Shown here in pieces: positions 31,651 to 43,759 of a stretch of DNA of 64,000 nucleotides. Source of the stretch: Blumeriella jaapii (Eukaryota > Ascomycota > Leotiomycetes > Helotiales > Drepanopezizaceae); the NCBI GenBank assembly GCA_009599575.1, contig VWND01000027.1, forward strand, positions 293,001 through 357,000. Direction: 5' to 3'. How positions within the stretch are numbered: position 1 is the stretch's first letter; every line of letters starts with the position of its first letter. The notes beneath the pieces were generated by a model that was given only the letters and a program-made list of their open reading frames with translations, was not told where the DNA came from and did not search any database. A program made the translations under genes and the position numbers.

Positions 31651-32350
31651 AGGAGAATCCACCTCTGCAGCAGAAAACTTTGTCTGCACTGGGCACAACC
31701 TGCTCATATCTTCCAAGGCCCACGTGCAAGAGTGTTCCGAATCCTTGAGGCATACGGGAAGAGTATGTGGTAACGAGCGAGATCGTTCCCCGCTACTGTA
31801 GGTTCGGAAGATGGCCTTTACTAAGTACAATGTATTATGTGTATTGTACTGTACTGTAGAAGTACTCTGTAGTAAAAGCTTTTATAAGCTTGTAATCTAC
31901 ATGTACTATGCTGTAGGAGATCCCAATGCCGCTATAGCTATTAGATAGATAACAAGATTCCAAGATGAGAAGAACGGAGGAAGGCAAAACCGACGATGTG
32001 TATGAGATCTTACGGAGACATGTTTATATTTATTAGCCTCGATTGTTCCCTAAACACATATAGACAAAAACTCCGACGTCGCTTTTTCTTCTATTCAGTC
32101 AGTATCGCATCCATCGGTCAACCACTTCTCTCAAGTGACGATCAAGAAACCATTTCTGCCAGGTTACAATCAAAAGACTATTTCTTCCAAGTTCCTAGCG
32201 AGGTATCATACACGATGTCTTACCGCGATCAGCGCCCAGGTACGGAAGGTGCTTGTGTATAATTAGGTACTGATTGAAACGTTTTCGACCTCTATCAAGC
32301 TCTTTTAAACGCCGCTACTGACCGTTTGGCACACGTGCGCTTTTTTACTT
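31651..32350. other. Intergenic region
   Basis: Contains a GTACTGTACTGTAG cluster (31835-31870). No gene supported; the short NFVCTG match at 31675-31692 resembles the secreted family only over six residues. Confidence 0.5.
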
Positions 32351-32659
32351 TTGTACATACAGTTCTGTACTATTTTCCTGTCTTTCGCCTTTGCTCTGAC
32401 TGTTATCTCTTCTGCTCTGGGCACTGCAACACGGGAGTTGATCAATAACAGCGGCAACCGAGGAAACTGTCGCACGACCGCCGATTCAAAACGTGGCGTA
32501 TTGCGCCGGCGCTGGCCTGACGTTTGCGACGACAAATACACGTGCTCCGCTTTGAACCAAAAATGTTCGAAGGGTGATACGGAGATGTGTTTTGTGGTTA
32601 AATGGATGGTTCGGAAAGATGGATATGATGGACAAGCGATCAGTTCGAATATAACTTAA
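32351..32659 (+). pseudogene. Possible third secreted Cys-rich protein, without a start codon
   Basis: An open frame of about 100 codons begins with a hydrophobic stretch (FCTIFLSFAFALTVISSALG) that looks like a signal peptide, then NCRTTADSKRG, VCDDKYTCSALNQKCSKG and EMCFVVKW with five cysteines. No ATG precedes it in frame; the first possible codon is TTG. An upstream exon would have to splice at TACATACAG (32354-32362), but I could not find an exon with the right phase. Either a decayed gene or a chance frame. Not clearly related to the eight-cysteine pair. Confidence 0.35.
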
Positions 32660-34665
32660 AAATCGTCGAACATTGACTTCCTTTCCAAATATATACTCTT
32701 GTCGACAATTTGTGATCTCGTGTAGTGTTGAAGTGCAGAAAAGGCTCAGACTCCAAACAGCACCTGAAATATGCCACGGACCAGCTGGGTCCGAGCCATG
32801 AAATACGAGATGAAGTTCGAAGCTTTTCTCTGCACTGTACTGTACTGGACTGTATATACAGTGCGTAAAGAGATACAAGCACGGGTTATGTGAAGCACCA
32901 AGAGCTTTCAACACCGAATTCTACAGTACAGGGCATTCATAGTGTGGATATTAGCTGCGCAAATAGCCATAGTGTACACCGCATGACAAAGAACATACAG
33001 GACTGCTGAGGGTAGCCCAGGATTCCACAGGAGCAAGGAAGCAGGAAGCGCGCCGCCACGCTCTGGACCATTTGATATTCGTAACCTAAATCTTAGCATT
33101 TTAAGATCGCGCCGCGCTTACGAATCGCGATGAAACCGGAAAGCTGAGAGTAATTTGGCGCAAATGACCCGTTGCCAGTGGCAATCTCAATAATAGCATG
33201 GCTTGAACCATGGCATAGAGGATGGGCCGGGGCATTGTTGTCAACGATACGGTGATGGATGGAAGAAGCCTAGGTATAATCTTGACCAAACCGGTCGTCT
33301 CTGTTCCCGGGAAGAGCGCAATGATGGGAAACGCCGGACACTTCAAAGCAGTCAGCAGTCAGCATGCAGAATTCGGTTGAGATGTCGAGAGATCTTGTGC
33401 TACTGTACATACTTCGCGGCCTCTCGAATCGCGTGCGTGCGGCGGCGGGGGGGGATTGCATGGCCATGATACTCCGACTGCACTGTAAGAACAGCAGTCG
33501 CTCTCAGCACCGCCCCAGGAGCGGAGTGCGGACGGAGGACGGAGTACACAGAGTAAGACTTTTTACGACGTACAGAGTCCAGGCACGGCCGATTGGGGGT
33601 TCAGCCCCCGTCGCAGAAGACGAGGCGAACTGAGCGCGTATTTGCCCAAACTTTCTCGGCTGTGGATTTGCTCGTGTCGTGGAGGGTCAGGCGTGATGTT
33701 CCTCCGCGGAATCATCTCCTTCGAGTCTCGGACGGACAGGGCATGTTTCTGTTTCTGCAGTGAACATCGTATACGCTGTGTCGCCGGAGTTTCGTTTCTT
33801 GGGCCTGTCGTGGCTCGAATCAGCGAAGGGCCCCGAACAGTGTTGGGATTCACTCACTTGCTCATTGGACTTGCGGGCATCTGCCACGCTCCATCAACCT
33901 CATCCGTCATCCTTCGGGACTGGATCCCTCTACCCCGTGGGCGGCTGAAATCTGGAATAGCTTGTTGTTCCTGGCGCCCCTGTCCCCACAGGGCCCGAAC
34001 GTGCAGTGGCGGCGACCAGCCAGCCTCCATCCAGTCACAAGGGCCAGGAGCCGCTGCAACACCGGTGCCCAGATCGGCTGTCAGGCACGGTACAGTACTG
34101 TGTGTATGTGTACAGTACTGTAATAGATGTACAGTACAGCACAGCACAGTACGCGTCTGTCTTGGTCCTGGGTCGCTGAGGCCTGAGCTCGCTTGGCTGT
34201 TAGCGCAGAACAATCATGTCAACAACAGCCCCCCCTGGAGCCGAGAATGGAATGGGCTTGGTTCATCTCAATCTCATCCCTGTGGCCATGGTGCCCCTGC
34301 ATTCCTCGCACACGTCGTATCTCCCTTCCCAGTCGTCCCAGTCTTCCCAATCTAAACCAGCCCCACTGCGTCTGCGTGCTGGGCTCCAAGGGGTACTTGA
34401 ACTCCCCCGACCCGCCCGCCCGCGCTCTTTTTGAGACTCTGTTTTTTCATCCGCAAGAGGTCACAGGTCGCCGTTGCACACCTTATTTCCATTCGCATTG
34501 CTCTTTTGCCTGCCAATCTTGAGCAATACATCGCTCGTACGCTCATTCATTCAACAACGGTCTGCTTCTTTCGTCTTCACCTGCCTTATCAGCCCCTTAC
34601 TTTCGACATATACCCCCTGATCCGCAACAACAACAACAACAACAAATCGTCTCTTCACTCTCAGG
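32660..34665. other. Intergenic region with GTAC palindromes, upstream of the Asp f 4-like gene
   Basis: About 2 kb with only chance ORFs. Palindrome clusters at 32834-32862 and 34085-34155. Toward the next gene the plus strand becomes CT-rich and ends in a leader with (CAA)n at about 34625-34644, a common leader type of well-translated fungal genes. Confidence 0.55.
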
Positions 34666-35775
34666 ATGCGTTGCGCAACCGTTTCCGGCCTGGTGGTGGC
34701 CGCTCTCCTCGGCGAGGTAGTAGCTGGACCTGCTCATGCTCATGGCCATCAGCGTGCGCACAAAAAGAGAGAGTAAGCTGTCCGAGTCTGGGCAACGCCG
34801 GGCACAGCTAACATAACATGTAGTAACAGTAACATTGACTGGGAGAAGCTTGACTGGCACAATATGGGCATTGACTGGAAGGAAGCATACGAGAATGGAC
34901 AGGCTTCAAAGGCTGCCCAAAATGCCGCTGCCGCTCCAACACCCCTTACTTATGGCACTGGTGCGAAAGCTGCTGCTCCCGTTGCTGCTCCTGCTGCTGC
35001 CCCGGCTGCTGCTCCCGCTGCTGCTCCGGCCAGTACCGCGCCCGGCTACCCTACCACGTCCAGCACCTCCTCGTCCAAGGACACTAGCAACACTAGTGGG
35101 GATCTTGGTGATCTCTTCAGTGATCTCTTTGAAGGTCTCTTCGAAGGCCTCGAAGGGGCAGCAAACCACATCTCCAGCTTCGGCGAGCAGGTTATCTCGA
35201 CCATGCAGACAGGTGCACTCTCGATCGGCGACGCGTACAAGGGAAATTATGGTAGTCCATATGGACACAACGCTATGTTTGTCAGCTCGACACAAGGATA
35301 TGACTTCACCAACACCTTCATCAACACAGGGTCCGAGGCCATGACTATCAACATTTGGAACAAGGTTGGCCCGGACTTGCAACCACAATCAGGACCATCG
35401 CTCGCTCCTAAGAACACCACCCTTACCTTCGTTCTCAAGCCAGGACAATCCCAGATTGTTGCCTTCCAGAACAACACTCAATGTGCCTGGAGCGAAGCTA
35501 CCAATAGGCTTCACATATCAGGATGTTACGCCGAGGCATGGGGCGAGGCCAATTTTGTTTCCACTGGCTCCGGATACGATCTCTCTGCTATCATGAGTGC
35601 TGGTGGCAACGATTACAACATGAGCATCTCTTGTGAAGAGGTTACTTGCGTCAGCGACCCCACCCAGAACTTCTGGCTCAAGGAGTACACTCCAATTGGA
35701 AACAGTGATGGAAGTTGCTACGTCCCTTTTAGCACCATGCATTTAACCACAAAGATGGGTGGACACATGTCCTAG
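34666..35775 (+). CDS. Asp f 4-like secreted protein (fungal allergen Asp f 4 family)
   Basis: Exons 34666-34772 and 34824-35775 around a 51-bp intron (GTAAGC, branch GCTAAC, TGTAG), giving 352 residues. The N-terminus is a signal peptide (MRCATVSGLVVAALLGEVVA) followed by a His-rich stretch ending in KKRE, a likely Kex2-type processing site. Then come DW repeats (NIDWEKLDWHNMGIDWK), a low-complexity Ala/Pro linker (about residues 75-105) and the conserved domain: GDAYKGNYGSPYGHNAM, FTNTFINTGSEAMTINIWNKVG, LAPKNTTLTFVLKPGQSQIV, WGEANFVSTGSGYDLSAIM, FWLKEYTPIG, HLTTKMGG. This is the pattern of the Asp f 4 family of extracellular proteins known as human allergens in Aspergillus. Its native function is unknown; a cell-wall or extracellular role is inferred. 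Several Asn-x-Ser/Thr sites suggest N-glycosylation. Confidence 0.88.
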
Positions 35776-37560
35776 CTGAGGAGTGTTGATTTTTGGTGTA
35801 TATCAATTATATTCTTTGTATATAGTTCTCAATCGTAACGGGAAATGTTTTCCATCCAGCCAAGGCAGTGTCTTGCATGAACAACCAATATCTTCTTTGC
35901 ATGGCACCTTGTCTGATGCTTTATTACTTGGACTTTGAGACACGACTGCTCTGCAAGCGATAGGGAAACAGCCGCCTGGCAAGGAGAGTATGACCTCATA
36001 GGAATTGCTCTCGACCCCTAGTATCGAGGCCAGTAGAGCCTTTGCAATTCGCATTCCAAGGCCAATTGAGAATGAAAGCCTAGGAGGCTTGAACTCTCTC
36101 CGAGGCTTCCATTCTCAACTCTCGATATGCGTGTCAGAAGCGCATTGTGACTTTTATAAGGCAGACGCGCCACTTTCGAACAACAGGCTTTGAGTGGAGT
36201 ATGGTGTAGTCTTGATGTGAATAAAAGTCTTGAGCTTTGCTCACACATGAAGCAGCAATAATGGCGTTCTTACTGGTCTTTAAAAACACTGTACACGAAG
36301 AAAGTCAGCCTTTCTGCTTCTGACAGAACTTTTTGCCCTTGCGGGTATGCTTGGAAGGTGAATTCTGATGCCTGTTGGAGGGAATAGATATAGAAGTAGA
36401 CCAATATTTGCGGCCTAGCTTTTATCCCTAGCCCGCTCTGGACTGTGGACTTCGCTGTGGCAGACTCGACCGAGTTGGTTCGAGGGCTAGCGGCAGGGAA
36501 GATCGGATAGTAACCTTCCAACAACCCAAGGGATGGGAATGAAGTTGGATCTATCAGCGAGTTCATCAAATTCAGCATCTTTTCGAGGGCTACCCTTGTA
36601 ATTCAGACCAGATCTTCCCAGAGACAAGAGGAAGAAAGTACCAACCACGAGTCTGCTCAGCAAGAGAGGCTAGGAAACCGCGTTTAGCTGTGTCGGCATG
36701 CGAGATCTTCAGACGGTGTATCGTGCTCGGCTCCCCTCCCAAGCCTTGGTGGTTTAAGTTGATCTCGTGTGGTGGTTGTGGAAGGAGGAAACTCTCGATC
36801 TTGAGATAGGTTTCATGCCGGGAGTGAGCAAGGTGCTCGTCATGTCTTCTTGTCTTGTGTTTGTCAACTGGCAGGTGTCCAGAGAAAACGGTTTCTAAGC
36901 TCGATCAATCGATGCGTCAATTCCCCTGCAGGCTGGCAAGTAGCACAGGTATCGTTAGGTACTATTCAGTTTTTGGGAATGGGGATGGCTATACCACTTA
37001 GGTAGGACCTCGAATGCGCCTGGAGCGCGAGATGCCTAGAGACGAGCATCAGCGATGCTGTGGCAGCATGGTCGGGCAAAGCTTCGATGCCCGCTTTGTT
37101 CCTCCTAGCATTGCGCTCCCGAGAAGCATGAGGCTCTGTGTGTGTAGGTGAGAAGCTTGTTGGGGATAATTATCTGGAGGTCGTGTGGAGGTCGTGTGGA
37201 GGTCATGCGATGCGTGACCAGCGGAAAGAGCTCCCATCCCAAGCGTCTGAAGTCAGGCACCAAGAGGCTGAATCATTAGCCCAATATTTCTAAGGTCAAG
37301 GGACAAGGTCGCGCCTACCATCCTTCACTCACGTTGCACTTTACTAGATTTGGGCCGATCTTATGGGATATGAGTGTATGGGTGAAGGTGCTCTTAGAAT
37401 TGCTTCCTCTGTCCGTATGGATGGGAAGTCGAGCAATAACAGTCAAAAGCATACCAATCAGCACTCGTGGAAGAAGCTCTGGTAGCATAGATGTGCCTAG
37501 TAGCACTAGTCAGTTTTCCGGTAATTATTCTTGCTCTTCGAAAGCTCTAGTAGGAGCAGG
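35776..37560. other. Intergenic region to the right island edge
   Basis: No convincing gene. Two unsupported minus-strand frames exist (36270-36578, and an ATG-less frame at 36590-36904). A short GGAGGTCGTGT repeat lies at about 37174-37206. AT content rises sharply from about 37,560. Confidence 0.5.
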
Positions 37561-37960
37561 GAAACGCTTGGGGCAAGACTATGATATAAATTATAAAAAC
37601 GGGCAGCTTCGAGCTGGTTAGCATAATAGCCTGTTTCCACGGAATTAGGAATAATATGGACAGGCTAAAACGGATAGATGCTGCTTTAAGTCTATATAAC
37701 TGCTTGATTGCCCTTGGGTTTTTTTGTAAATTAGCGCCACGTCCAAACTTAAACGAACTTCGAGACATTCAGCTAATAAGGCCCAAGGCATTTCTAATAT
37801 CAACCTTTAAAAAACATATCCATAAGGTTAAACAGCTGACTAAGTTTGTTATTGTCTTCTCGGCATCCTTTATTGGCTCGATTTGATTTGTCTCCGATCA
37901 GATAAAAATACTGGAAAAAACAGTATCTGTGATTATAAGAAATATCAAAATAGCAGAACT
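37561..37960. other. AT-rich transition with a short unidentified ORF
   Basis: A 76-codon plus-strand frame (37656-37886) reads RLKRIDAALSLYNCLIALGF and ends in a stop. It is not recognised. It directly precedes the first LTR of the right block and may be a chance frame. Confidence 0.35.
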
Positions 37961-38602
37961 TGTAACGATCTAATCAATCGGAGGGCTGAGAGATCAGTCA
38001 ACTGGTCGCCGTATTCATATGGTATAAGAAACAAGCCTTTGGTTTTGTAACAAAAATATTTATTTAAAATCAATAATTGCAAAATGCAAAGGTTGTTAAA
38101 AAACAAAAGCTTTATATATATAAATAATTTTTATAATTAATAAAAGACTTATCAGGAAATCAGAAAGCTTGCAGCTATACGTAGTTGCTGGGATAATACG
38201 AAAAGTGGCAAAAAAATAAATCGTTATGTTATTTCTCCGTCCGAAAAAAGCGCGCCCTCGAACTTTTATTTATTAGTACGTCGCTATTTAAATAATTGTA
38301 CGAATCTAAGCCTTCGGAATACGCTTTCAGCCAGTTTATAAGTTTTGCAAAAAAACCGGAAAGTTTTTTATACGCCAAATAAAAATCGCGTACTTTTAAA
38401 AAAACGTGTATAAAATCAGACGCGGGGTATTATATAAGATTTTTATTTAAGTCTATCTAAAAAACTTTATATTAAAAAGTCTTCCGTTGCATTCGATAAG
38501 CGATTAATTTTTCGACTTCGTATTTAAATTTATTAATTATATTGATAATTTAAAAATTGAATTAATTTAATTTGAAAGCGCGTCGTCAGCTGTTTTACGT
38601 AG
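37961..38602 (-). mobile_element. Family-1 Gypsy fragment, reverse: 3' LTR plus pol C-terminus
   Basis: The reversed LTR (about 37961-38228, starting TGTAACGATC) is followed by the reversed tail of pol (38229-38602) with the chromodomain-like region matching 58113-58480. It is cut at 38602 by a forward family-1 LTR. Confidence 0.85.
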
Positions 38603-38903
38603 TATGACGACCCACTCTTTTGCCACCTCTCGTGTCACCCCAGCAACTACGTATAGCTGCAAGCTCCCTGGTCTTCTGGTAGGTCTTCTATTAACTATAA
38701 AAACTATTTATAATATATAAAGCTTTTGTTTTTTAGCAACTCTTGCTTTTTGCAATTATTAATTTTAAATAAATATTTTTATTATAAAACCAAAAGCTCG
38801 TTTTTCATATTATATAAATACAACGATCAGTTAACTGATTTCCCAGCCTTCCGATTAATTAAATCGTTATATTATTAATAATTCTTTTTCTACGCTGGCG
38901 ACG
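38603..38903 (+). mobile_element. Family-1 LTR plus the start of the internal sequence
   Basis: LTR 38603-38871 (TATGACG... to ...CGTTATA, 269 bp, one copy of the 28-bp unit) and then 32 bp of internal leader ending CTACGCTGGCGACG. Interrupted at 38904 by a family-2 LTR. Confidence 0.8.
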
Positions 38904-39388
38904 TGTGAGGGGATAGGACATCAGTTAGTTGGTCACGTGGTCCGAGAGTCACGTTATTGTCACGTAATATCGAAGCCACGTAATTATCCGTACATATTGT
39001 ATTTTAAAGTTCGCGGCATTTCTAACTTAGAAACCTCGTAGTTAATGCAATTTATTTACGAATTTTCTGCTCGTTCGCATTTTTGATATATTAATTACCA
39101 AACTTTTTTTAATATTTTTATTCAGCCTTCGAGCTGAAAAGGCCTGCCAATTCTGTTCTGCCTTTGCGCATACAAAAAATCAACAAATTTTATCGCGATA
39201 ACAACTTTTACGATTTTTTAAAAATATTTTTATATACGACCTTTTAAAAATAACTTTTACGATTTTTTACGAAACTACGAAACGATAATTCTTTTTAATA
39301 AAAAACCCATATTTAAAAAACCCCGTTCTGCTTCTGCCTACATCCCGGAACAAAATACATTTTACGCTTTTTTTTTAACGACTAATAT
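38904..39388 (+). repeat. Family-2 Gypsy LTR (solo or truncated)
   Basis: Starts TGTGAGGGGATAGGAC and matches the LTR at 60334 across its length (GGTCACGTGGTCCGA, CTGAAAAGGCCTGCC, TCTGCTTCTGCCTA). No internal sequence of family 2 accompanies it. The ends of the insertion are unclear because another LTR abuts its 3' end. Confidence 0.8.
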
Positions 39389-41639
39389 TATAACGATTCA
39401 CTTTTTTGCCCCTCGTGTCACCCCAGCAACTACGTGTAGCTGCAAGCTCCCTGGTCTTCTGGTGGGTCTTTCTATCAACTGTGGAGACTATTTTTATATA
39501 TATAAGGCACTTTTTTTTTAGTATTTCTGCTTTTTGCAGTTGTTGATTTTAAATAAATATTTTTGTTATAAAACTAAAGGCTCGTTTTTTATATTATATA
39601 AATACGGCGATCAATTAATTGATTTTTCAGCTTTTCGATTAATTAAATCGTTATATTATTAACAATTCTTTTTTTACGCTGGCGACGGCGTAAATTATTT
39701 TTTTCTTCGAATTTCTTACGAATTATACTAAAATAATCGACCGGTCGTAAAAAGGCTTATTTCCGCATTTTGCGAAAAATGACTTTTGTTCAACGATCTT
39801 TTTCTCAGCAGAGTTTTTCAGCTTCTGCTATTATATTTTAACCTTTTTTTTTTAATTAGCAAAAAAGCAGCCTTTTTCAAAAGCTTTTTCTTTTGAAAAA
39901 CAGTTTTTTTCCCGAGAAAAAAAAAACAAAAGAAAAGGCAGAGCGTTAATTATTTCGCTTGCCATTTTTCTTTTGCAGTCTAGCGTTAAAAGCGTTTAGT
40001 TGAGACTTTTGCAAAATCAACTGAAAAAAGCGCAAAAGCGTAAACGACAACTTTTGGAAATTATACGACTGCGACAGACTTTTTAATTAAAACGTTTAAT
40101 AAAATTTATCGAACGTGCTTTTACCAATCGCGAATCTGCTGCTTTTTTTTTCGCAACGTTTTATTTTAATTAACAAACGCTGCAGATTAATTTCCACGCT
40201 TTTTACGAACTTTTTTTGAATTTCCTTCTGACGGCCAAGATTTTGGCGCGTTTTTTAAACGTTATAGTTTTTATTTATTTGTTGATTTTCGATTAGCTTG
40301 TATAAAACGCGTTTCGAACTTTGAGTTTAAGCTAAATAATAATAAAAATTACAAAGTACGTTATTAAAAAATTAAAGTTTTTAATAATTTCGAATTTTAT
40401 TACGATTATTTCGCTAGCGATCGATTTCGCAAAAATTATATATTCGATCAGATCGAAAGCGTAGCAAAAGAGTTTTTTATTTCGCGTATTTTAAACCGTT
40501 CCGATTTTATATTTTTCGAAAAATTAATAAAAAAGATCGCCGATTTTCTGGCCGATTTTTTAAACGTTTAAAAGGCCGAAAACGAATTTAAAATGCTTAT
40601 AATAAATACGCACGACGATTTTTGGCGGTTTTATCTGCGATTTTCCATTTTCGCAGCGAACGTTTAAATACGAATTGGTAAATAGCTTCGAAACGCTTTT
40701 CGCGATAAAATACCAAAGCGTTTACGAAAAAAGCTGTATTTGAAATAAGCGCGTACAACGATTTTTAAAAATTGGCTTACCGCCGTCCGTTAAAAAAAAT
40801 AAGATCAGTTGGCTAAACGAATTTTATACGCGAATCGCTTTTTAATTAAATTTATTATTTATTAAAATGGTAGGTTTTTAACCAAAGCGTATTACGAGTT
40901 AAATCGTACGTACGAAAATCGTCCAAATGCTTTACAAGTTTTTTTTCAGCCTTTTGTTTTTTCTTTTTTTCCACGCCAAAACGTTTTTTTTAGCGTTTTT
41001 TTTTTCGATCGGATCAACGATAACGTTCGTTTTTTATTTTATATTAAAAAGTTTAAAAAGATTAATTTGCACGATTTTTTACGGGCCGATCTTCGGTTTT
41101 ATTTAAAAGCTTTTTTAGGCTGGTAAATATAAACAAAATCGAGCCGGCCGAAAATTCGCTTTTTAATAATAATAATAAAAACGAAAACCTTTTTTTAAAC
41201 GATTTTCAAAACGTATACGAAAAAGTCGAAGGTTTTTTCGCCAGTCGGAAAAACGCTCAGACCTAAGCAAAGCTTTTTTTTTAAACGTATTACGCGATAT
41301 GCGTTATTTTAACGTTCGGAAGCTTTTTGGTAGCGATTTATTAATAATTTCCGTTATATTTATTAAAAATGGCTTTTCGTATAAAATAAAAGCGCTCGCC
41401 GATTTTAAAGCGAACGGTTATACGTTGATCGATTCGGCGCTGATTAAATTTTTTTTTTTTAAAACTTTTAATTAAATTTTTTCCGGCTTTTTTTTTTGTA
41501 AAAAAGTATAATAAAACTCGTAGCTATTTAATTATATATTTTACGTTTTTTAATTTTATTATTAATAATCGAATATAATCGTTTTTTTTTTTTGATTATT
41601 AACTTCGGAAATTATAGTGTGATTCTAAGAAAAGCTTGG
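39389..41639 (+). mobile_element. Family-1 Gypsy element A, 5' part (LTR, gag, start of protease)
   Basis: LTR 39389-39655 (one copy of the 28-bp unit), then a decayed gag region. It breaks at AAGCTTGG (41639) where element B is inserted; the same sequence resumes at 48122. Position matches the protease segment read as ILGKAWLAEHQ in the less damaged copy. Confidence 0.88.
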
Positions 41640-42253
41640 TGTGACGATTCATTCTGTTGCCACCTCTCGTGTCACCCCAGCAACTACGTATAGCTGCAAG
41701 CTTCCCAGCAACTACGTATAGCTGCAAGCTCCCTGGTCTTCTGGTGGGTCTTCCCATCAACTGTGAAAACTATTTATATATATAAGACTTTTTCCTTTTA
41801 GCAACTTCTGCCTTTTGCAATTATTGATTTTAAGTAAATATTTTCGTTACAGAATCAAAAGCTCGTTTTTTTATATTATATAAATTCGGCGATTAATTAA
41901 CTAATCTCCCAGCCCTTCGACTAATTAAATCGTTATATTATTAATAACTTTTTTTTTTACGCTGGCGACGGCGTAAATTATTTTTTCCTTCGAATTTTTT
42001 ACGAGTCACACCAAAATGATCGACCGGTCGTAAAAAGGTTTATTTCCGCACTTTGCGAAAAATGGCTTTTGTTCAACGATCCTTTTTTTAACAAAGCTTT
42101 TCAGCTTCTGCTATTACATTTTAATCTCCTTTTTTTTAATCAGCGAAAAAGCAGCCTTTCCTAGAAGCTTTTTTTTTTAAAAAACAGTTTTTCTTCCGAA
42201 GAAAGAAAAACAAAGAAAAAGGCAAAGCACCAACCATTTCGCTTGCTATCTTT

Positions 42254-43759
42254 TTGCAGCTTAGCGCTGAAAGCGTTCAGTTGAGACTTTTGCAAAATCA
42301 ACTGAAAAAAGCGCAAAAACGTAAACGACAATTTTTGGAAGTTATACGATTGCGACAGATTTTTCAATCAGAGCGTTTGGTAGAATTTATCGAACGTGCT
42401 TTTGCTAGTCGCGAATCTGCTTTTCCCTCTTTTCGCAACGTTTTATTTTAACTAACAAACGCTGCAAATTAATTTCCACGCTTTTCGCGAACTTTTTTTG
42501 AATCTTCTTAACGGCCAAAATCTTAGCGCGCTTTTTAAACGCTATAGTTCCTATTTATTTGCTAATTTTCGACTAGCTCGTATAAAGCGCGTTTCGAATC
42601 TTAAGTTTAAATTAAATAATAATAAAAATTATAAAACACGCTATTAAAAAACTAGAATTTTCGACAACTTCGAATTTTATTACGACTATTTCGCTAGCGA
42701 TCGATTTCGCAAAAATTATATATTCGATCAGACCGAAGGCGTAGCAAAAGAGTTTTTGACCCCGCGTATTTTAAACCGTTCCGATTTTATATTTTTCGAA
42801 AAATTAGTAAAAAAAGTCGCCGATTTCCTGGCCGATTTTTTAAACGTTTAAAAGGCGGAAAACGAGTTTAAAATGCTTGTAATAAATACGCACGACGACT
42901 TTTAACGATTTTATTTGCGATTTTCCATTTTCGCAGCAAACGCTTAAATACGAACTAACAAACAGCTTCGGAACGCTTTCTGCGATAAAATACCAAAGCG
43001 TTTACGAAAAAAGCTGTATTTGGAATAGGCGCGTATAACGACTTTTAAAGATTGGCTCACCGCCGTTCGACAAAAAAAACAAAATCAATTAACTAAACGA
43101 ATTTTATACGCGAGTCGCTTTTTCAAATTTACCATTTATTAAAATGATAAATCCTTAACCAAAGCGTACTACGAGTCAAATCGTACGTACAAAAATCGTT
43201 TAAATGCTTTACAGGCTTTTTCTTAGCCCTTTACTATTCTTTTTTTTTTTCTACGCCAAAACGCCCTTTTTAGCGTTTTTTTTTTTCGATCGGATCAACG
43301 ATAACGCTCGTTTTTTACTTTATATCAAAAGGTTCGAAGCCAATTTGCACGATCTTTTACGGGCCGATCCTCGGTTTCATCCAAAAGCTTTTCCAAGCTG
43401 ATAGGTATAAACGAGGTCGAGCCGGCCGAAAATTCGCCTTTTAATAATAATAATAAAAACGAAAACCTTTTTCTAAACGACTTCCAAAACGCATATAAGA
43501 AAATCGAAAGCTTTTCCGCCAGTCGAAGAAACGCTCAGGCCTAAGCAAAGCCTTTTTTTTAAGCGTATTGCGCGATATGCGTTATTTTAACGTTCGAAAG
43601 CTTTTTAATAGCGATTTATTAATAATTCCCGTTATATTTATTAAAAATAGCTTTTCGTACAAAATAAAAACGCTCGCCGATTTTAAAGCAAACGGTTATG
43701 CGTTAATCGATTCGGCGCTAATCAAATCTTTTTTTTTCTTTTTAAAACTTTTGATTTAA
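42254..43759 (+). pseudogene. Gag region of element B
   Basis: Open pieces contain LLQNQLKKAQKRKRQFLEVI (42280-42340) and, further on, a gag-like stretch including YLRFSIFA, DKIPKRLRKKLYLE and FKDWLTAVRQ (about 42910-43075). That motif resembles the gag of fungal chromoviruses. Stops are scattered throughout. Confidence 0.65.

Noticed and set aside
31675..31692. Short NFVCTG match to the secreted family
   Set aside because: Only six residues match and there are no further correctly spaced cysteines, so a third eight-cysteine copy is not supported.
36270..36578. 102-codon minus-strand ORF
   Set aside because: No domain, no signal peptide, no supporting context; probably chance.
36590..36904. 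ATG-less minus-strand frame with HSRHETYLKIESFLLPQPPH-like sequence
   Set aside because: About 104 open codons look protein-like, but there is no start codon, no splice partner I could phase, and no family I recognise. Could be a gene remnant; evidence too thin to list.
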